Shown here: one piece after another, positions 16,644 to 24,734 of the stretch | Numbering within the stretch: position 1 is the stretch's first letter | Layout of the letters: every line of letters begins with the position of its first letter | NCBI GenBank assembly: GCA_022340185.1 | Contig: JAJDOK010000109.1 | Span: 1-38,838 of the forward strand | Length of the DNA: 38,838 bases | Direction: 5' to 3' | From: Salaquimonas sp. | Lineage (GTDB): Bacteria; Pseudomonadota; Alphaproteobacteria; Rhizobiales; Rhizobiaceae | Program-made: the position numbers and the translations under genes | Notes under the pieces: generated by a model | Seen by the model: only the letters and a program-made list of their open reading frames with translations | Told to the model about the DNA's origin: nothing | The model's database searches: none

Positions 16644-18047
16644 ATGTCGAAGGCATCTCTTGCAGGAGTAATCAAGGAATCCGGCAGTCCAGTCAAATTG
16701 CTGCGCAACTCCAAGATCGGGATGTATGTATACCCGGTTGTCGCGCCGGAATTTTCCAACTGGCGCGACGAACAGCGGGCATGGCGTGAATCCGCCGTCC
16801 TGTTCGACCAGACACACCATATGGACGAACTGATCGTCGAAGGGCCGGATGCGGAGAAATTCCTCGCCCATCACGCCATCAACTCGTTTTCGAATTTCGA
16901 CCTCAACCGCGCAAAGCACTACGTCCCGGTGACGCCGGCAGGCCATGTCATCGGCGACCACATCATCTTCCGCGAGCGCGAGGACAAGTTCATCCTGGTT
17001 GGCCGCGCGCCGACCGCGAACTGGCTGAAATTCTGCGCGGCGGTCGGCAAATGGGCGGTTCGCATCGTCCACGATCCGCGCTCCGACAGCCGGCCCGACG
17101 GCGAGCGCGTGCTGCGTACCCATTACCGCTTCCAGATCCAGGGCCCCGACGCGCCGAAGATCTTCGAGAAGATGAATGGCGGTCCGGTGCCGGACATCAA
17201 ATTCTTCCATGTCGACTGGATCAATATCGGCTCGAAGAAGGTGCAGGCGCTGCGCCACGGCATGTCGGGCGCGCCGGGGCTTGAAGTCTGGGGCCCCTAC
17301 GCCGACAAGCACTATGTCCAGTCGGTGATCCTGCAATCGGCGAAGGAGGCCGGCGTCAATCTGGTTCGCTGCGGATCGAGAGCCTATTCGACCAACACGC
17401 TGGAATCGGGCTGGATCCCCTCGCCGCTTCCCGGCATCTACACCGGCGACGGCATGTTGGCCGAGTATCGCGACTGGCTCGGCGCCGACGCCTACGAGGC
17501 GGTCGGATCGATCGGCGGCAGCTTCGTCTCCGACAATATCGAGGACTATTACGTCAACCCGTTCGAACTGGGCTACGACTTCTATATCAGCTGGAAGAAG
17601 GACGACTTCATCGGCAAGGCGGCGCTCGAGAAGATGAAGGGCGGCAACAACCGCAAGAAGGTTACCTTCGAATGGAACAAGGATGACGTGCTGAAGGTCA
17701 TCGCGTCGGGCCTCGAGGACGGCACGCCCTACAAATGGATCGACTTCCCGCAGCCCAACTACGCCTCGTCCAGCGCCGACATGGTGATGGACAGCGATAA
17801 AATGGTCGGCATGAGCATGTTCAACGGCTACTCCTTCAACGAGCGCTGCTTCCTGTCGCTCGGGGTAGTCGATCCTTCAGTCAATGAAGGCGACGTGCTG
17901 ACGCTCAAATGGGGCGAGCCGGACGACACCGAAAAGACGTCGACGGAAAAGCACAAGCAGGCGGATATACGGGTACGCGTCTCGCCGACACCCTATTCGC
18001 GCGAAGCGCGCGAGAGCTACGCCGAGGATAGCTGGCGCGCCCGCTAG
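16644..18047 (+). CDS. ligM: tetrahydrofolate-dependent aromatic O-demethylase (LigM type)
   Basis: LigM transfers the methyl of a methoxy-aromatic acid (vanillate, 3-O-methylgallate) to tetrahydrofolate and is related to the glycine-cleavage T-protein. The 467-residue length matches Sphingobium LigM (about 471). Conserved stretches include YVYPVVAPEFSNWR, SAVLFDQTHHM, YVPVTPAGHVIGD, RHGMSGAPGLEVWGP, NTLESGWIPSPLP and GGSFVSDNIEDYYVNP. The ATG at 16644 follows a GGGAGGA ribosome binding site; the frame continues 35 codons upstream, across the operator, and that part is unlikely to be coding. The MetF-like protein encoded at 19443 would recycle the 5-methyl-tetrahydrofolate formed. LigM is favoured over the longer syringate demethylase DesA by length and motifs. 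Confidence 0.88.
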   Translation: MSKASLAGVIKESGSPVKLLRNSKIGMYVYPVVAPEFSNWRDEQRAWRESAVLFDQTHHMDELIVEGPDAEKFLAHHAINSFSNFDLNRAKHYVPVTPAGHVIGDHIIFREREDKFILVGRAPTANWLKFCAAVGKWAVRIVHDPRSDSRPDGERVLRTHYRFQIQGPDAPKIFEKMNGGPVPDIKFFHVDWINIGSKKVQALRHGMSGAPGLEVWGPYADKHYVQSVILQSAKEAGVNLVRCGSRAYSTNTLESGWIPSPLPGIYTGDGMLAEYRDWLGADAYEAVGSIGGSFVSDNIEDYYVNPFELGYDFYISWKKDDFIGKAALEKMKGGNNRKKVTFEWNKDDVLKVIASGLEDGTPYKWIDFPQPNYASSSADMVMDSDKMVGMSMFNGYSFNERCFLSLGVVDPSVNEGDVLTLKWGEPDDTEKTSTEKHKQADIRVRVSPTPYSREARESYAEDSWRAR

Positions 18048-18096
18048 GTAAGTCATCCTGTCCGGATATTGTTTGGAGGTCCGCCACTAGATCAAC

Positions 18097-18126
18097 CTGC
18101 GCTTGGGTGGAATCACCCCAGCGCAG
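18097..18126. repeat. intergenic hairpin after ligM
   Basis: A 13-base inverted repeat with one mismatch around the loop GAAT lies 49 bases after the ligM stop. It is not followed by a T-run on either strand, so it is a weak candidate for a terminator and may instead be an RNA-stability hairpin. Confidence 0.4.
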
Positions 18127-18151
18127 AAAAGTCGATCGATTCTAATAAGTT

Positions 18152-18200
18152 GAGCATGATGTTATCCGAAAACCGGTTTCCACTTTTCGGCATCGTGCTC
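18152..18200. repeat. rhizobial-type palindromic intergenic repeat
   Basis: The arms GAGCATGAT and ATCGTGCTC, with an inner CCGAAAA / TTTTCGG pair, form an imperfect palindrome of about 49 bases. Elements with this core (a GAAAACCGG ... CCACTTTTC pattern) are common between genes of Mesorhizobium-like bacteria. A related core occurs at 24735-24778 in this window. Confidence 0.6.
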
Positions 18201-18298
18201 TAGCGGGCCACGAGCTTATTCGGAAAGCATGCCGGGCAGCCTCGACGCCGAGCCTGATTTACCGCAGGATGATCCGGAATGATGGGTGGAGGTGATTC

Positions 18299-19207
18299 AT
18301 GCACATCGCCTTTGTTGGCTTTGGCGAGGCGGCGCGGGCCATTCGCGACAGTCTGGGCACACTCGACCCCTCGCTATCTTTCACCGCCTACGACATCCTC
18401 CTGGACGACAGCCAGACCGCACCGGCTATGCGCGCTGCGATGGAAGAACGCAGCGTCGGCGTCGCGGCGGATTGCGCGGGGCTGACGGAAGCCGACTGGA
18501 TCATCTCGGCGGTCACGGCCGACCAGAGCCTGGTCGCCCTGCAATCCCTCGCGCCGCATCTGACGCAAGGACAATGGGTCATCGACATCAATTCGGTGTC
18601 GCCCGACCGCAAGCGGGAGAGCGCGGCGCTCGTCGAAAAAGCCGGAGGGCACTATCTCGACATGGCCGTGATGGCGCCAGTTTATCAAAATGGCCATCCG
18701 CGCGGCCACCGCACGCCGGTGTTGCTCGCCGGCGCAATGCCGCCCGGCATGCTCGATGAAATCGACCGACTCGAATTCGACCACCGCATCGTCGGCGACG
18801 AACCGGGTCGCGCGGCTGCGATCAAGATGGTGCGCTCGCTTTTCGTCAAGGGGCTGGAAGCCATCACCGTCGAAACGCTGCTGGCGGCGCAGGCCTCGGG
18901 CTGTTTCGAGGAAATCCTGTCTTCGCTTTCAGTAAGCTATCCCGGCCTGGGCTGGCCTCAATTCGCGTCCTACGAGTTCGAGCGAACCCTGAAACACGGC
19001 AAGCGCCGCGCCGCCGAAATGCGTGAGAGCGCCGCAACCGTTGCGGCGCTCGGCCTCAATGGCCGGCTCGCCGGAGAAATCGCCAATATCCAGGAAGCGA
19101 TGGGTGGCCTTGCGGCGGATGCACCGGCACAGGCCGACACAGACGGCGACATGTCGGGCACGGTTGCAGCCATCCTCTCGGCCAGGCTGAAATCGGGCCC
19201 CGCCTGA
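18299..19207 (+). CDS. NAD(P)-dependent dehydrogenase of the beta-hydroxyacid family with DUF1932
   Basis: The 302-residue protein has an N-terminal Rossmann domain with IAFVGFGEAARAI and a C-terminal DUF1932 helical domain (about 190-265). The family catalytic lysine is visible in RAAAIKMVRSLFVKG. These enzymes resemble 6-phosphogluconate and 3-hydroxyisobutyrate dehydrogenases and oxidise beta-hydroxyacids or reduce semialdehydes. The start at 18299 follows GGAGG at a good distance. Its place between ligM and the MetF-like gene suggests a step on an aromatic or ring-cleavage intermediate, but I cannot name the substrate. It has no TGTATACA copy of its own and may be read from the ligM promoter across a 251-base gap. 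Confidence 0.8.
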   Translation: MHIAFVGFGEAARAIRDSLGTLDPSLSFTAYDILLDDSQTAPAMRAAMEERSVGVAADCAGLTEADWIISAVTADQSLVALQSLAPHLTQGQWVIDINSVSPDRKRESAALVEKAGGHYLDMAVMAPVYQNGHPRGHRTPVLLAGAMPPGMLDEIDRLEFDHRIVGDEPGRAAAIKMVRSLFVKGLEAITVETLLAAQASGCFEEILSSLSVSYPGLGWPQFASYEFERTLKHGKRRAAEMRESAATVAALGLNGRLAGEIANIQEAMGGLAADAPAQADTDGDMSGTVAAILSARLKSGPA

Positions 19208-19401
19208 GGATGAGAGTCCCGTACTGCCTGAAAGGATCAGCACTTCCCATTGTATGCAGGCCATTCCAACCTGCCCGCTCCCAGTCCTGAATACGCACAA
19301 ATGCGCACATCTTTATATGCGTTATTTTATTGTTTTTGTGTGCTTTTAGGAGACCTTGGCAAATTCATGAAATCTATCATTGCGGCATGTCCTGATTTCC
19401 A

Positions 19402-19409
19402 TGTATACA
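19402..19409. promoter_or_regulatory. TGTATACA operator before the metF-like gene
   Basis: This exact palindrome, in the context CCATGTATACAATTT, lies 33 bases upstream of the ATG at 19443 and just before its GGGAGGA ribosome binding site. The same layout is seen at ligM. The preceding 190 bases (19208-19401) are AT-rich and hold no gene. Confidence 0.62.
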
Positions 19410-19442
19410 ATTTCAACCACTGTTTTGGGAGGAATTCCGAGC

Positions 19443-20348
19443 ATGCTCAGTTTCATTGGTCGCCGCAAAAACGAAACTGGCAATTCCAGACTTGCCGGAT
19501 TTGTCTCGGGATACTCGATCGAGGTGATGCCGCGCACGGCGGAGAAGATCGAAGACTTCCGAACGCTGCTGCCGGGCGGCACACGGATCTATGTCGCCCA
19601 TATCGAGGGAACGCCCATCGATGACATGGTGGCGACGGCCAAGCGGCTGAGCCGCGACGGCTTCGAAGTAATGCCGCATTTTCCCGCACGCATCATCAAG
19701 GACAAGGCGACGCTGGAAGATTGGGTCAGGCGTTACCGCGACGAGGCGGGCATAGCGCAGGCGCTGGTGCTGGCCGGCGGCGTCGCCAAGCCGGTCGGCG
19801 ATTTCGAATCTTCCATGCAATTGCTGGAGAGCGGCATCTTCGAGAAATACGGTTTCAAGCGGCTGCATGTCGGCGGTCATCCGGAAGGCAACAAGGACAT
19901 CGACCCCGACGGCTCGACGAAACAAGTCGATGCCGCGCTCGCCTGGAAGCAGGCCTTTGCCGAGCGCAACGGCATCGAAATGGCGATCGCCACCCAGTTC
20001 GCCTTCGACGTCAAGCCGGTGATCGCCTGGGCCGAGCGCATCGCCGCGAACGGCGTCACACTGCCGATCCATGTTGGCGCGGCGGGGCCCGCCAAACTGC
20101 AGACATTGATCAAGTTCGCGATGGCCTGCGGCGTCGGCCCGTCGATGAAAGTGCTGCAGAAGCGCGCCACCGACGTCACCAAGCTGATGCTGCCTTATGA
20201 ACCGACGGATGTGCTGACCAATCTGGCCGACTACAAGGCCAGCCATCCCGAAAGCCTGATCTCCCAGGTCCATTTCTTCCCGCTCGGCGGCATCCGCACC
20301 AATGCGGAATGGGCGAACCGGCAGATCGAAGCCGTCAAGGCGGCCTGA
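19443..20348 (+). CDS. methylenetetrahydrofolate reductase-like protein
   Basis: This 301-residue MetF-family TIM-barrel protein contains the motif YSIEVMPRT (the Glu matching the catalytic Glu28 of E. coli MetF) and ATQFAFDVKP (matching the TQF FAD/folate motif). In THF-dependent O-demethylation systems such as that of Sphingobium SYK-6, a MetF converts 5-methyl-THF back to 5,10-methylene-THF. The shared operator with ligM argues for that dedicated role rather than methionine synthesis. The ATG at 19443 is chosen for its GGGAGGA site; the frame runs 21 codons upstream through the operator. No formyl-THF gene (ligH/purU type) is in the window. The sequence is rather divergent from housekeeping MetF. 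Confidence 0.82.
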   Translation: MLSFIGRRKNETGNSRLAGFVSGYSIEVMPRTAEKIEDFRTLLPGGTRIYVAHIEGTPIDDMVATAKRLSRDGFEVMPHFPARIIKDKATLEDWVRRYRDEAGIAQALVLAGGVAKPVGDFESSMQLLESGIFEKYGFKRLHVGGHPEGNKDIDPDGSTKQVDAALAWKQAFAERNGIEMAIATQFAFDVKPVIAWAERIAANGVTLPIHVGAAGPAKLQTLIKFAMACGVGPSMKVLQKRATDVTKLMLPYEPTDVLTNLADYKASHPESLISQVHFFPLGGIRTNAEWANRQIEAVKAA

Positions 20349-20401
20349 CTTTTTTACTGGTTCCACACGGCATCGCAGTCGATATGCGATGTCTTCAACT
20401 G

Positions 20402-20429
20402 GCCCATGGACTCAAACGAGTTCATGGGC
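20402..20429. terminator. hairpin between convergent metF-like and lysR genes
   Basis: A 12-base stem (GCCCATGGACTC paired with GAGTTCATGGGC, one G-U pair) with loop AAAC is followed on the plus strand by ATTTTC. It lies 53 bases after the metF-like stop and spans the lysR stop codon at 20412-20414, so it probably ends transcription of the plus-strand gene. Confidence 0.55.
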
Positions 20430-21332
20430 ATTTTCTTGTCCGATCTGGCGCATGTTCTCGACCAGAATGGCTGCCGAAGGCGTCATCAACCCCCGCTTGC
20501 GCCGATAGATCCTGAAATCCCGTCGCCAGTCGAGTTCCGGGCATGGCACACGCACCAGTTTACCAGTTGCGAGTTCGGCGCGCATTTGCGGCACCGGCAT
20601 CCAGCAAAGCATGTTTTCGTTCAGCACGGCCGATTTGAGGATCTGCACCGAACGCGAGACGATCGCAGGCGGTCTCGGTTCGATGTCCTTGCCGTGGAAG
20701 CGACGCAACCATTCCTGCGACACCGGCGTGCCGGAAGGCGGCAGCGCCCAGTCCTGCCTGGCGGCATCGCGCAGGCTGACACGGCGGTTCGCCAGAATCG
20801 GATGGCCGGCACGGGCGAAGGCTGCAACGGAATCGTGGAAGATGTCCGGGGTCGCAAGCGTAATCTCGTCATCGGCATAGAGCACCGGCAGAATCGCCAG
20901 ATCGATCTCACCCACCTTCAATGCATCGAGCAGTCGGTCCCCCAGCTCCTCGACCACTTGGAACTGCAGGTCGGGATATTCGCGGCGCATCCGGGCGATC
21001 GACGCAACGATGAAGCCCACGACGGCGCTGGCGACGCCACCGACACGCACCACGCCCCGGCTCGCGCCGCGCATCTCCTCGATCACGTTTCCGGCCTGCG
21101 CGACCCCCGAGACGATGAGCTTGGCATAGGGCAGCAGTGCCTCGCCATAGACCGTCGGCACGACGCCGCGCGTGGTGCGTTCGAACAGGGTAACTCGGTA
21201 GGAATCCTCCAGTCGCTTCAGCATGCGGGTGACCGCCGGCTGCGTCATGCCGAGGGCAGACGCCGCGCGGCCGAGGCTGCCGAGGCGGGCGCATTCGACA
21301 AGGAGTGTGGCAGAGCGGATATCCAGAGTCAT
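20412..21332 (-). CDS. LysR-family transcriptional regulator
   Basis: This 306-residue protein begins with the LysR winged helix-turn-helix (MTLDIRSATLLVECARLGSL, then GMTQPAVTRMLKRLEDS) followed by a periplasmic-binding-protein-like effector domain (VRVGGVASAVVGFIVASI onward). A continuous open frame upstream of 21332 runs antisense through the next gene and is not coding. The start is set by the HTH; there is no strong ribosome binding site. It is divergent from the decarboxylase-dehydrogenase gene and is probably its activator, responding to the arylglyoxylate or a related acid. That gene lacks a TGTATACA site, so it may be controlled by LysR instead of GntR. Confidence 0.88.
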   Translation of the reverse strand: MTLDIRSATLLVECARLGSLGRAASALGMTQPAVTRMLKRLEDSYRVTLFERTTRGVVPTVYGEALLPYAKLIVSGVAQAGNVIEEMRGASRGVVRVGGVASAVVGFIVASIARMRREYPDLQFQVVEELGDRLLDALKVGEIDLAILPVLYADDEITLATPDIFHDSVAAFARAGHPILANRRVSLRDAARQDWALPPSGTPVSQEWLRRFHGKDIEPRPPAIVSRSVQILKSAVLNENMLCWMPVPQMRAELATGKLVRVPCPELDWRRDFRIYRRKRGLMTPSAAILVENMRQIGQENAHELV

Positions 21333-21443
21333 GACTAATTGTAATGAGTTTAGCTTTAATCGGCAATTCCAAGACAGGACTTTTTCTGGCATAATGATAG
21401 TTTGAACGGTGCGTCTCTGCGTTGCGTTTCCAAGGGAGGAGAG
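21333..21443. promoter_or_regulatory. divergent lysR / decarboxylase-dehydrogenase promoter region
   Basis: The 111-base region is AT-rich near lysR. On the plus strand CATAAT at 21390-21395 with a preceding TGG resembles an extended -10, with TTCCAA 17 bases before it as a poor -35. The stretch ATTGTAATGAGTTTAGCTTT near 21338 has the AT-rich dyad character of a LysR box. Assignments are by eye. Confidence 0.35.
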
Positions 21444-24400
21444 ATGAACAAGCTGTCGGGCGACATCCTGCCCAAACTGCCGAAGACGCGCGAACGCACT
21501 TCGTCGGGAAATGACGGAGCTTCCACGGTCAAGGAGGCCGTGTTCGATTTCCTGCGCAGCCAGGGCATCGACCGGGTGTTCGGCAATCCGGGTTCGACCG
21601 AACTGCCGCTGTTCACCGATCTGCCGGAAGACTTCTCCTATGTGCTCGGCCTGCAGGAAGCGGTTGCCGTCGCCATGGCCGACGCCTATGCCCAGGTTTC
21701 GCGCCACGCGGCCTTCGTCAATCTGCATTCGGCGGCGGGCCTCGGCCACGCAATGGGCAGCATCTACACCGCCTGCCGCAACCGCACGCCGCTGATTATC
21801 ACGACCGGCCAACAGAGTCGCGAATTGCTGATGGGTGATCCGTTTCTGTTCGCCGAAAGCCCCACGGAATTCCCCAGGCCCTACGTCAAATGGGCCTGCG
21901 AGCCGGCCAGGCCGGAGGACGTACCGGCGGCGATCGCGCGCGCCTATTTCATGGCGACCCAGGCGCCCACGGGACCGGTCATGGTCTCGATCCCGCTCGG
22001 CGACTGGGACATCCCCTGCCTGCCGCTTGCGCCGCGCCATGTCGAGCCGGTGACCGGTTGTGACACGACGGCACTCGACGAAGTGGCGCGACGCATCAAC
22101 CGCTGCAAGTCTCCGGTGATCGTGGCCGGTCCCGGCATCGACATCGACAATGGCTGGGACGACACGGTGCGGCTCGCCGAAAAGCTGCAGGCCCAGGTCT
22201 GGGTCAGTCCGATGTCGTCGCGTTGCAGCTTTCCCGAACGCCACGACCTGTTCGCCGGTTTCCTGCCGGCGCATCAGCCGGCGCTTTCGCAATGCCTGGA
22301 AGGCGCCGACCTCGTGCTGGTGCTCGGCGCGCCGGTCTTCACCTATCATTTTCCCGGCAAGGGCGGCCCGATCCCGGGCGGGGCGGAACTGTGCCTCGTC
22401 AACGACGATCCGAACCAGCTCGCGGCGGCGATGACCGGCTTTGCCATGCGGTCCAATCTGCGCGTCGCTGCCCAGGGCCTCACCGAGCGTGTAGTGCAGC
22501 GCCCGGCCCGTCGCGATCTGCCGCTCAGAACCGTCCGTCGGCACGAACCGGCCAAGGGTATTACGGCGGAATATCTCTACCAGACGCTTGACGAACTGCG
22601 TTCACCCGATTCCATCGTGGTCGAGGAAGCGCCAGGCGCGCGCGATGCGCTGCACAGCCATTTTCCGATTGAACGACCGGGCAGTTTCTTCGCCACTGCC
22701 AGCGGTGGTCTTGGCTACGGCCTGCCGGCGGCGGTCGGCGCGGCGCTGACGCGGCCGAAACAGCCCGTCATCGCACTGATCGGCGACGGCTCCGCGCTCT
22801 ATTCGATCCAGGCACTTTGGTCGGCCGCCGAAAACGATGCCGATCTGCTGGTGATCATCCTTTCGAATGGCGGCTACAAGGTGCTGAAGGATATCGCCGT
22901 CAAAAACGGCGCCGGCAAGGTAGACGGCGTCGATATAGGGCACTTGGATTTCGTCGCCATCGCCGCGGCACAGGGCTGCCCGGCCGAGCGCATCAAGAAT
23001 GGCGAAGAATTACCGAGCCGATTGCGGGGTCTGCTGGAACGCAAGGGGCCCCGCTTGCTGGAAGTTATCCTTGAAGAGGAGAAAACGCAGATGAACCTGA
23101 TGGTCAACAACAGTTCCACACTCAAGGCGCCCGAGAAGTTCTTCATCGACGGCGCGTGGGTGGAACCGATCTCCAATCGCAAGCTCGACGTCATCTCGCC
23201 GTCGACCGAAGAGTTGGTGATGAGCTATCCCGAAGCAAGCGAGGCGGACATGGACCGTGCAGTTGCCGCGGCGCGCGAAGCCTTCGACAAGGGACCGTGG
23301 CCGCGCTTCAGCCCGGCCGAGCGGGCCCGCTACATGCGCAAGGTAGCCGATCATCTGAGCGAGCGTCTGGAGGACATCGCCCAGGCATGGACGTTGCAGG
23401 TCGGCGCACCGATCTCGCTGACGCGCTATCTGGTCGGCCAGAATCCGACGCTGTTCAACTATTATGCCGATCTGATCGAGAGTTATCCCTTCATCGACGA
23501 ACGCTATCGCGACGATGGCGGCAAGGTGAAGGTGGTCAAGGAGCCGGTCGGCGTATGCGCGGCGATCACGCCGTGGAACGCGCCGCTGGTGCTGCTGTCC
23601 TACAAGATCGCCGCGGGCCTTGCGGCAGGCTGCACCTTTGTCGCCAAGCCGTCACCGGAAACGCCGCTGGAAGCCTATATCCTGGCCGAATGCATCGAGA
23701 AGGCGGGCCTGCCCAAGGGCGTGTTCAACCTGGTGCCGGCCGGCCGCGAGAGCGGCGATCATCTGATCCGCCACAAGGAAATCGACAAGGTGGCGTTCAC
23801 CGGCTCGACGGCCGCCGGCAAGCACATCGCGGCGGTGTGCGCCGAACGGCTGGCGCGCGTCAGTCTGGAACTCGGCGGCAAGTCGGCCGCCGTTCTGCTC
23901 GACGACGCCGATTTCGCTGCGGCACTGCCTAGCCTGATGATGTTCTCCATGCCGATCACCGGCCAGGTCTGCTTCTCCCTCACCCGCATTCTGGTGCCGG
24001 AATCGCGCAAGCAGGAATTCCTCGACATGTATCTGGGTGCGGTCTCGGGCATCAAGGTCGGTGACCCGTTCGATCCCGAGACGCAGATGGGCCCGCTCAC
24101 CATGCAGCGCCAACTCGAGCGCGTGCAGGGCTATATCGCGGCGGGCCGCGCAGAGGGGGCGACCATCGCCTGCGGCGGCGGACGGCCGCGCGGCTTCGAC
24201 AAGGGCTATTATATCGAACCGACCGTCTTTACCGACGTCCAGCCTGACATGAAGATCGCCCAGGAAGAGATCTTCGGTCCCGTGGTCTCCGTCATCGGCT
24301 ATCGCGACGAAGAGGACGCCATCCGCAAGGCCAACGATTCCAATTACGGGCTGAGCGGCGCGGTGTTCACCTCCGATCCGGAACGCGGCTATGCCGTGGC

Positions 24401-24569
24401 GCGGCGCATGCGCACCGGCAGCGTCACGGTCAACGGCATGATCGTCGATCCCAAACACCCCTTCGGCGGCTACAAGCAGTCGGGCATGGGCCGCGAGGGC
24501 GGGCCGGAAGGTCTCGACAATTATATCGAGACCAAGACGATCCATATCGCCTCTGCCGGCGGCCACTGA
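21444..24569 (+). CDS. fused benzoylformate decarboxylase - aldehyde dehydrogenase
   Basis: One uninterrupted 1041-residue frame joins two enzymes. Residues 1 to about 549 are a ThDP benzoylformate decarboxylase. Ser51, Glu72, His95 and His302 match Ser26, Glu47, His70 and His281 of the Pseudomonas enzyme, and GDGS (447-450) with Asn475 forms the ThDP/Mg site. Residues 550-1041 are a full-length aldehyde dehydrogenase: Asn712 (ITPWNAPL), Glu809 (ELGGKS) and catalytic Cys843 (GQVCFSLTRI). Expected reaction: an arylglyoxylate loses CO2 to the aldehyde, which is oxidised in place to the aromatic acid. The ATG at 21444 has a GGGAGGAGAG site. At the joint, GAGGAG lies nine bases before the ATG of Met550, as if two genes had fused by stop-codon loss; internal initiation may still occur. 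Substrate-pocket residues differ from the Pseudomonas enzyme. Confidence 0.88.
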   Translation: MNKLSGDILPKLPKTRERTSSGNDGASTVKEAVFDFLRSQGIDRVFGNPGSTELPLFTDLPEDFSYVLGLQEAVAVAMADAYAQVSRHAAFVNLHSAAGLGHAMGSIYTACRNRTPLIITTGQQSRELLMGDPFLFAESPTEFPRPYVKWACEPARPEDVPAAIARAYFMATQAPTGPVMVSIPLGDWDIPCLPLAPRHVEPVTGCDTTALDEVARRINRCKSPVIVAGPGIDIDNGWDDTVRLAEKLQAQVWVSPMSSRCSFPERHDLFAGFLPAHQPALSQCLEGADLVLVLGAPVFTYHFPGKGGPIPGGAELCLVNDDPNQLAAAMTGFAMRSNLRVAAQGLTERVVQRPARRDLPLRTVRRHEPAKGITAEYLYQTLDELRSPDSIVVEEAPGARDALHSHFPIERPGSFFATASGGLGYGLPAAVGAALTRPKQPVIALIGDGSALYSIQALWSAAENDADLLVIILSNGGYKVLKDIAVKNGAGKVDGVDIGHLDFVAIAAAQGCPAERIKNGEELPSRLRGLLERKGPRLLEVILEEEKTQMNLMVNNSSTLKAPEKFFIDGAWVEPISNRKLDVISPSTEELVMSYPEASEADMDRAVAAAREAFDKGPWPRFSPAERARYMRKVADHLSERLEDIAQAWTLQVGAPISLTRYLVGQNPTLFNYYADLIESYPFIDERYRDDGGKVKVVKEPVGVCAAITPWNAPLVLLSYKIAAGLAAGCTFVAKPSPETPLEAYILAECIEKAGLPKGVFNLVPAGRESGDHLIRHKEIDKVAFTGSTAAGKHIAAVCAERLARVSLELGGKSAAVLLDDADFAAALPSLMMFSMPITGQVCFSLTRILVPESRKQEFLDMYLGAVSGIKVGDPFDPETQMGPLTMQRQLERVQGYIAAGRAEGATIACGGGRPRGFDKGYYIEPTVFTDVQPDMKIAQEEIFGPVVSVIGYRDEEDAIRKANDSNYGLSGAVFTSDPERGYAVARRMRTGSVTVNGMIVDPKHPFGGYKQSGMGREGGPEGLDNYIETKTIHIASAGGH
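23076..23093 (+). promoter_or_regulatory. relict or active internal ribosome binding site at the fusion joint
   Basis: GAGGAG at 23076-23081 is followed by a nine-base spacer and an in-frame ATG at 23091 (Met550), exactly where the aldehyde dehydrogenase homology begins. It could allow separate translation of a 492-residue dehydrogenase. It may simply encode the Glu-rich stretch LEEEK by chance. Confidence 0.5.
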
Positions 24570-24592
24570 ATCTCCACTATCGGACAAACAAC

Positions 24593-24622
24593 AAGGCCGC
24601 GGGTGACCCCCGCGGCCTTTTT
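24593..24622 (+). terminator. rho-independent terminator after the fusion gene
   Basis: The GC-rich stem AAGGCCGCGGG paired with CCCGCGGCCTT, loop TGAC-like, is followed by a run of T residues ending near 24622. It begins 24 bases after the stop of the fusion gene. Confidence 0.85.
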
Positions 24623-24634
24623 CGTTTGGCGGAT

Positions 24635-24713
24635 CGTCATTCTCGGCCTTGTGCCGAGGATCCAATGAGTCATCGTGGTTCGTTAGATGCCCGGGACAGG
24701 CCCGAGCATGACG
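24635..24713. repeat. inverted rhizobial intergenic repeat
   Basis: The two arms begin CGTCATTCTCGG on the plus strand and CGTCATGCTCGG on the minus strand, and each contains its own small hairpin (CTCGGCCTTGTGCCGAG; CCCGGGACAGGCCCGAG). Such CGTCAT-CTCGGGCTTG-type repeats are frequent between genes in Mesorhizobium-like genomes. Confidence 0.55.
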
Positions 24714-24734
24714 ACGGCAGACTGTTGATTTTAC

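Noticed and set aside
16728..16733. A seventh GTATAC inside ligM
   Set aside because: It encodes the conserved YVYPVV segment of LigM and lacks the full TGTATACA (it reads TGTATACC), so it is explained by coding constraint.
20412..22544. A 710-residue minus-strand open frame
   Set aside because: Only its last 306 residues are a protein (LysR). The first 400 or so are antisense to the decarboxylase fusion, with Arg/His/Asp-rich composition typical of GC-rich shadow frames.
21444..24569. Explanation of the fusion as a sequencing frameshift
   Set aside because: The two halves are in the same frame with no stop at the joint, so a single-base indel is not needed to explain it; a miscalled stop codon by substitution remains possible but less likely.
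23652..24665. A 337-residue minus-strand open frame
   Set aside because: It is antisense to the aldehyde dehydrogenase half of the fusion and also runs through its terminator.
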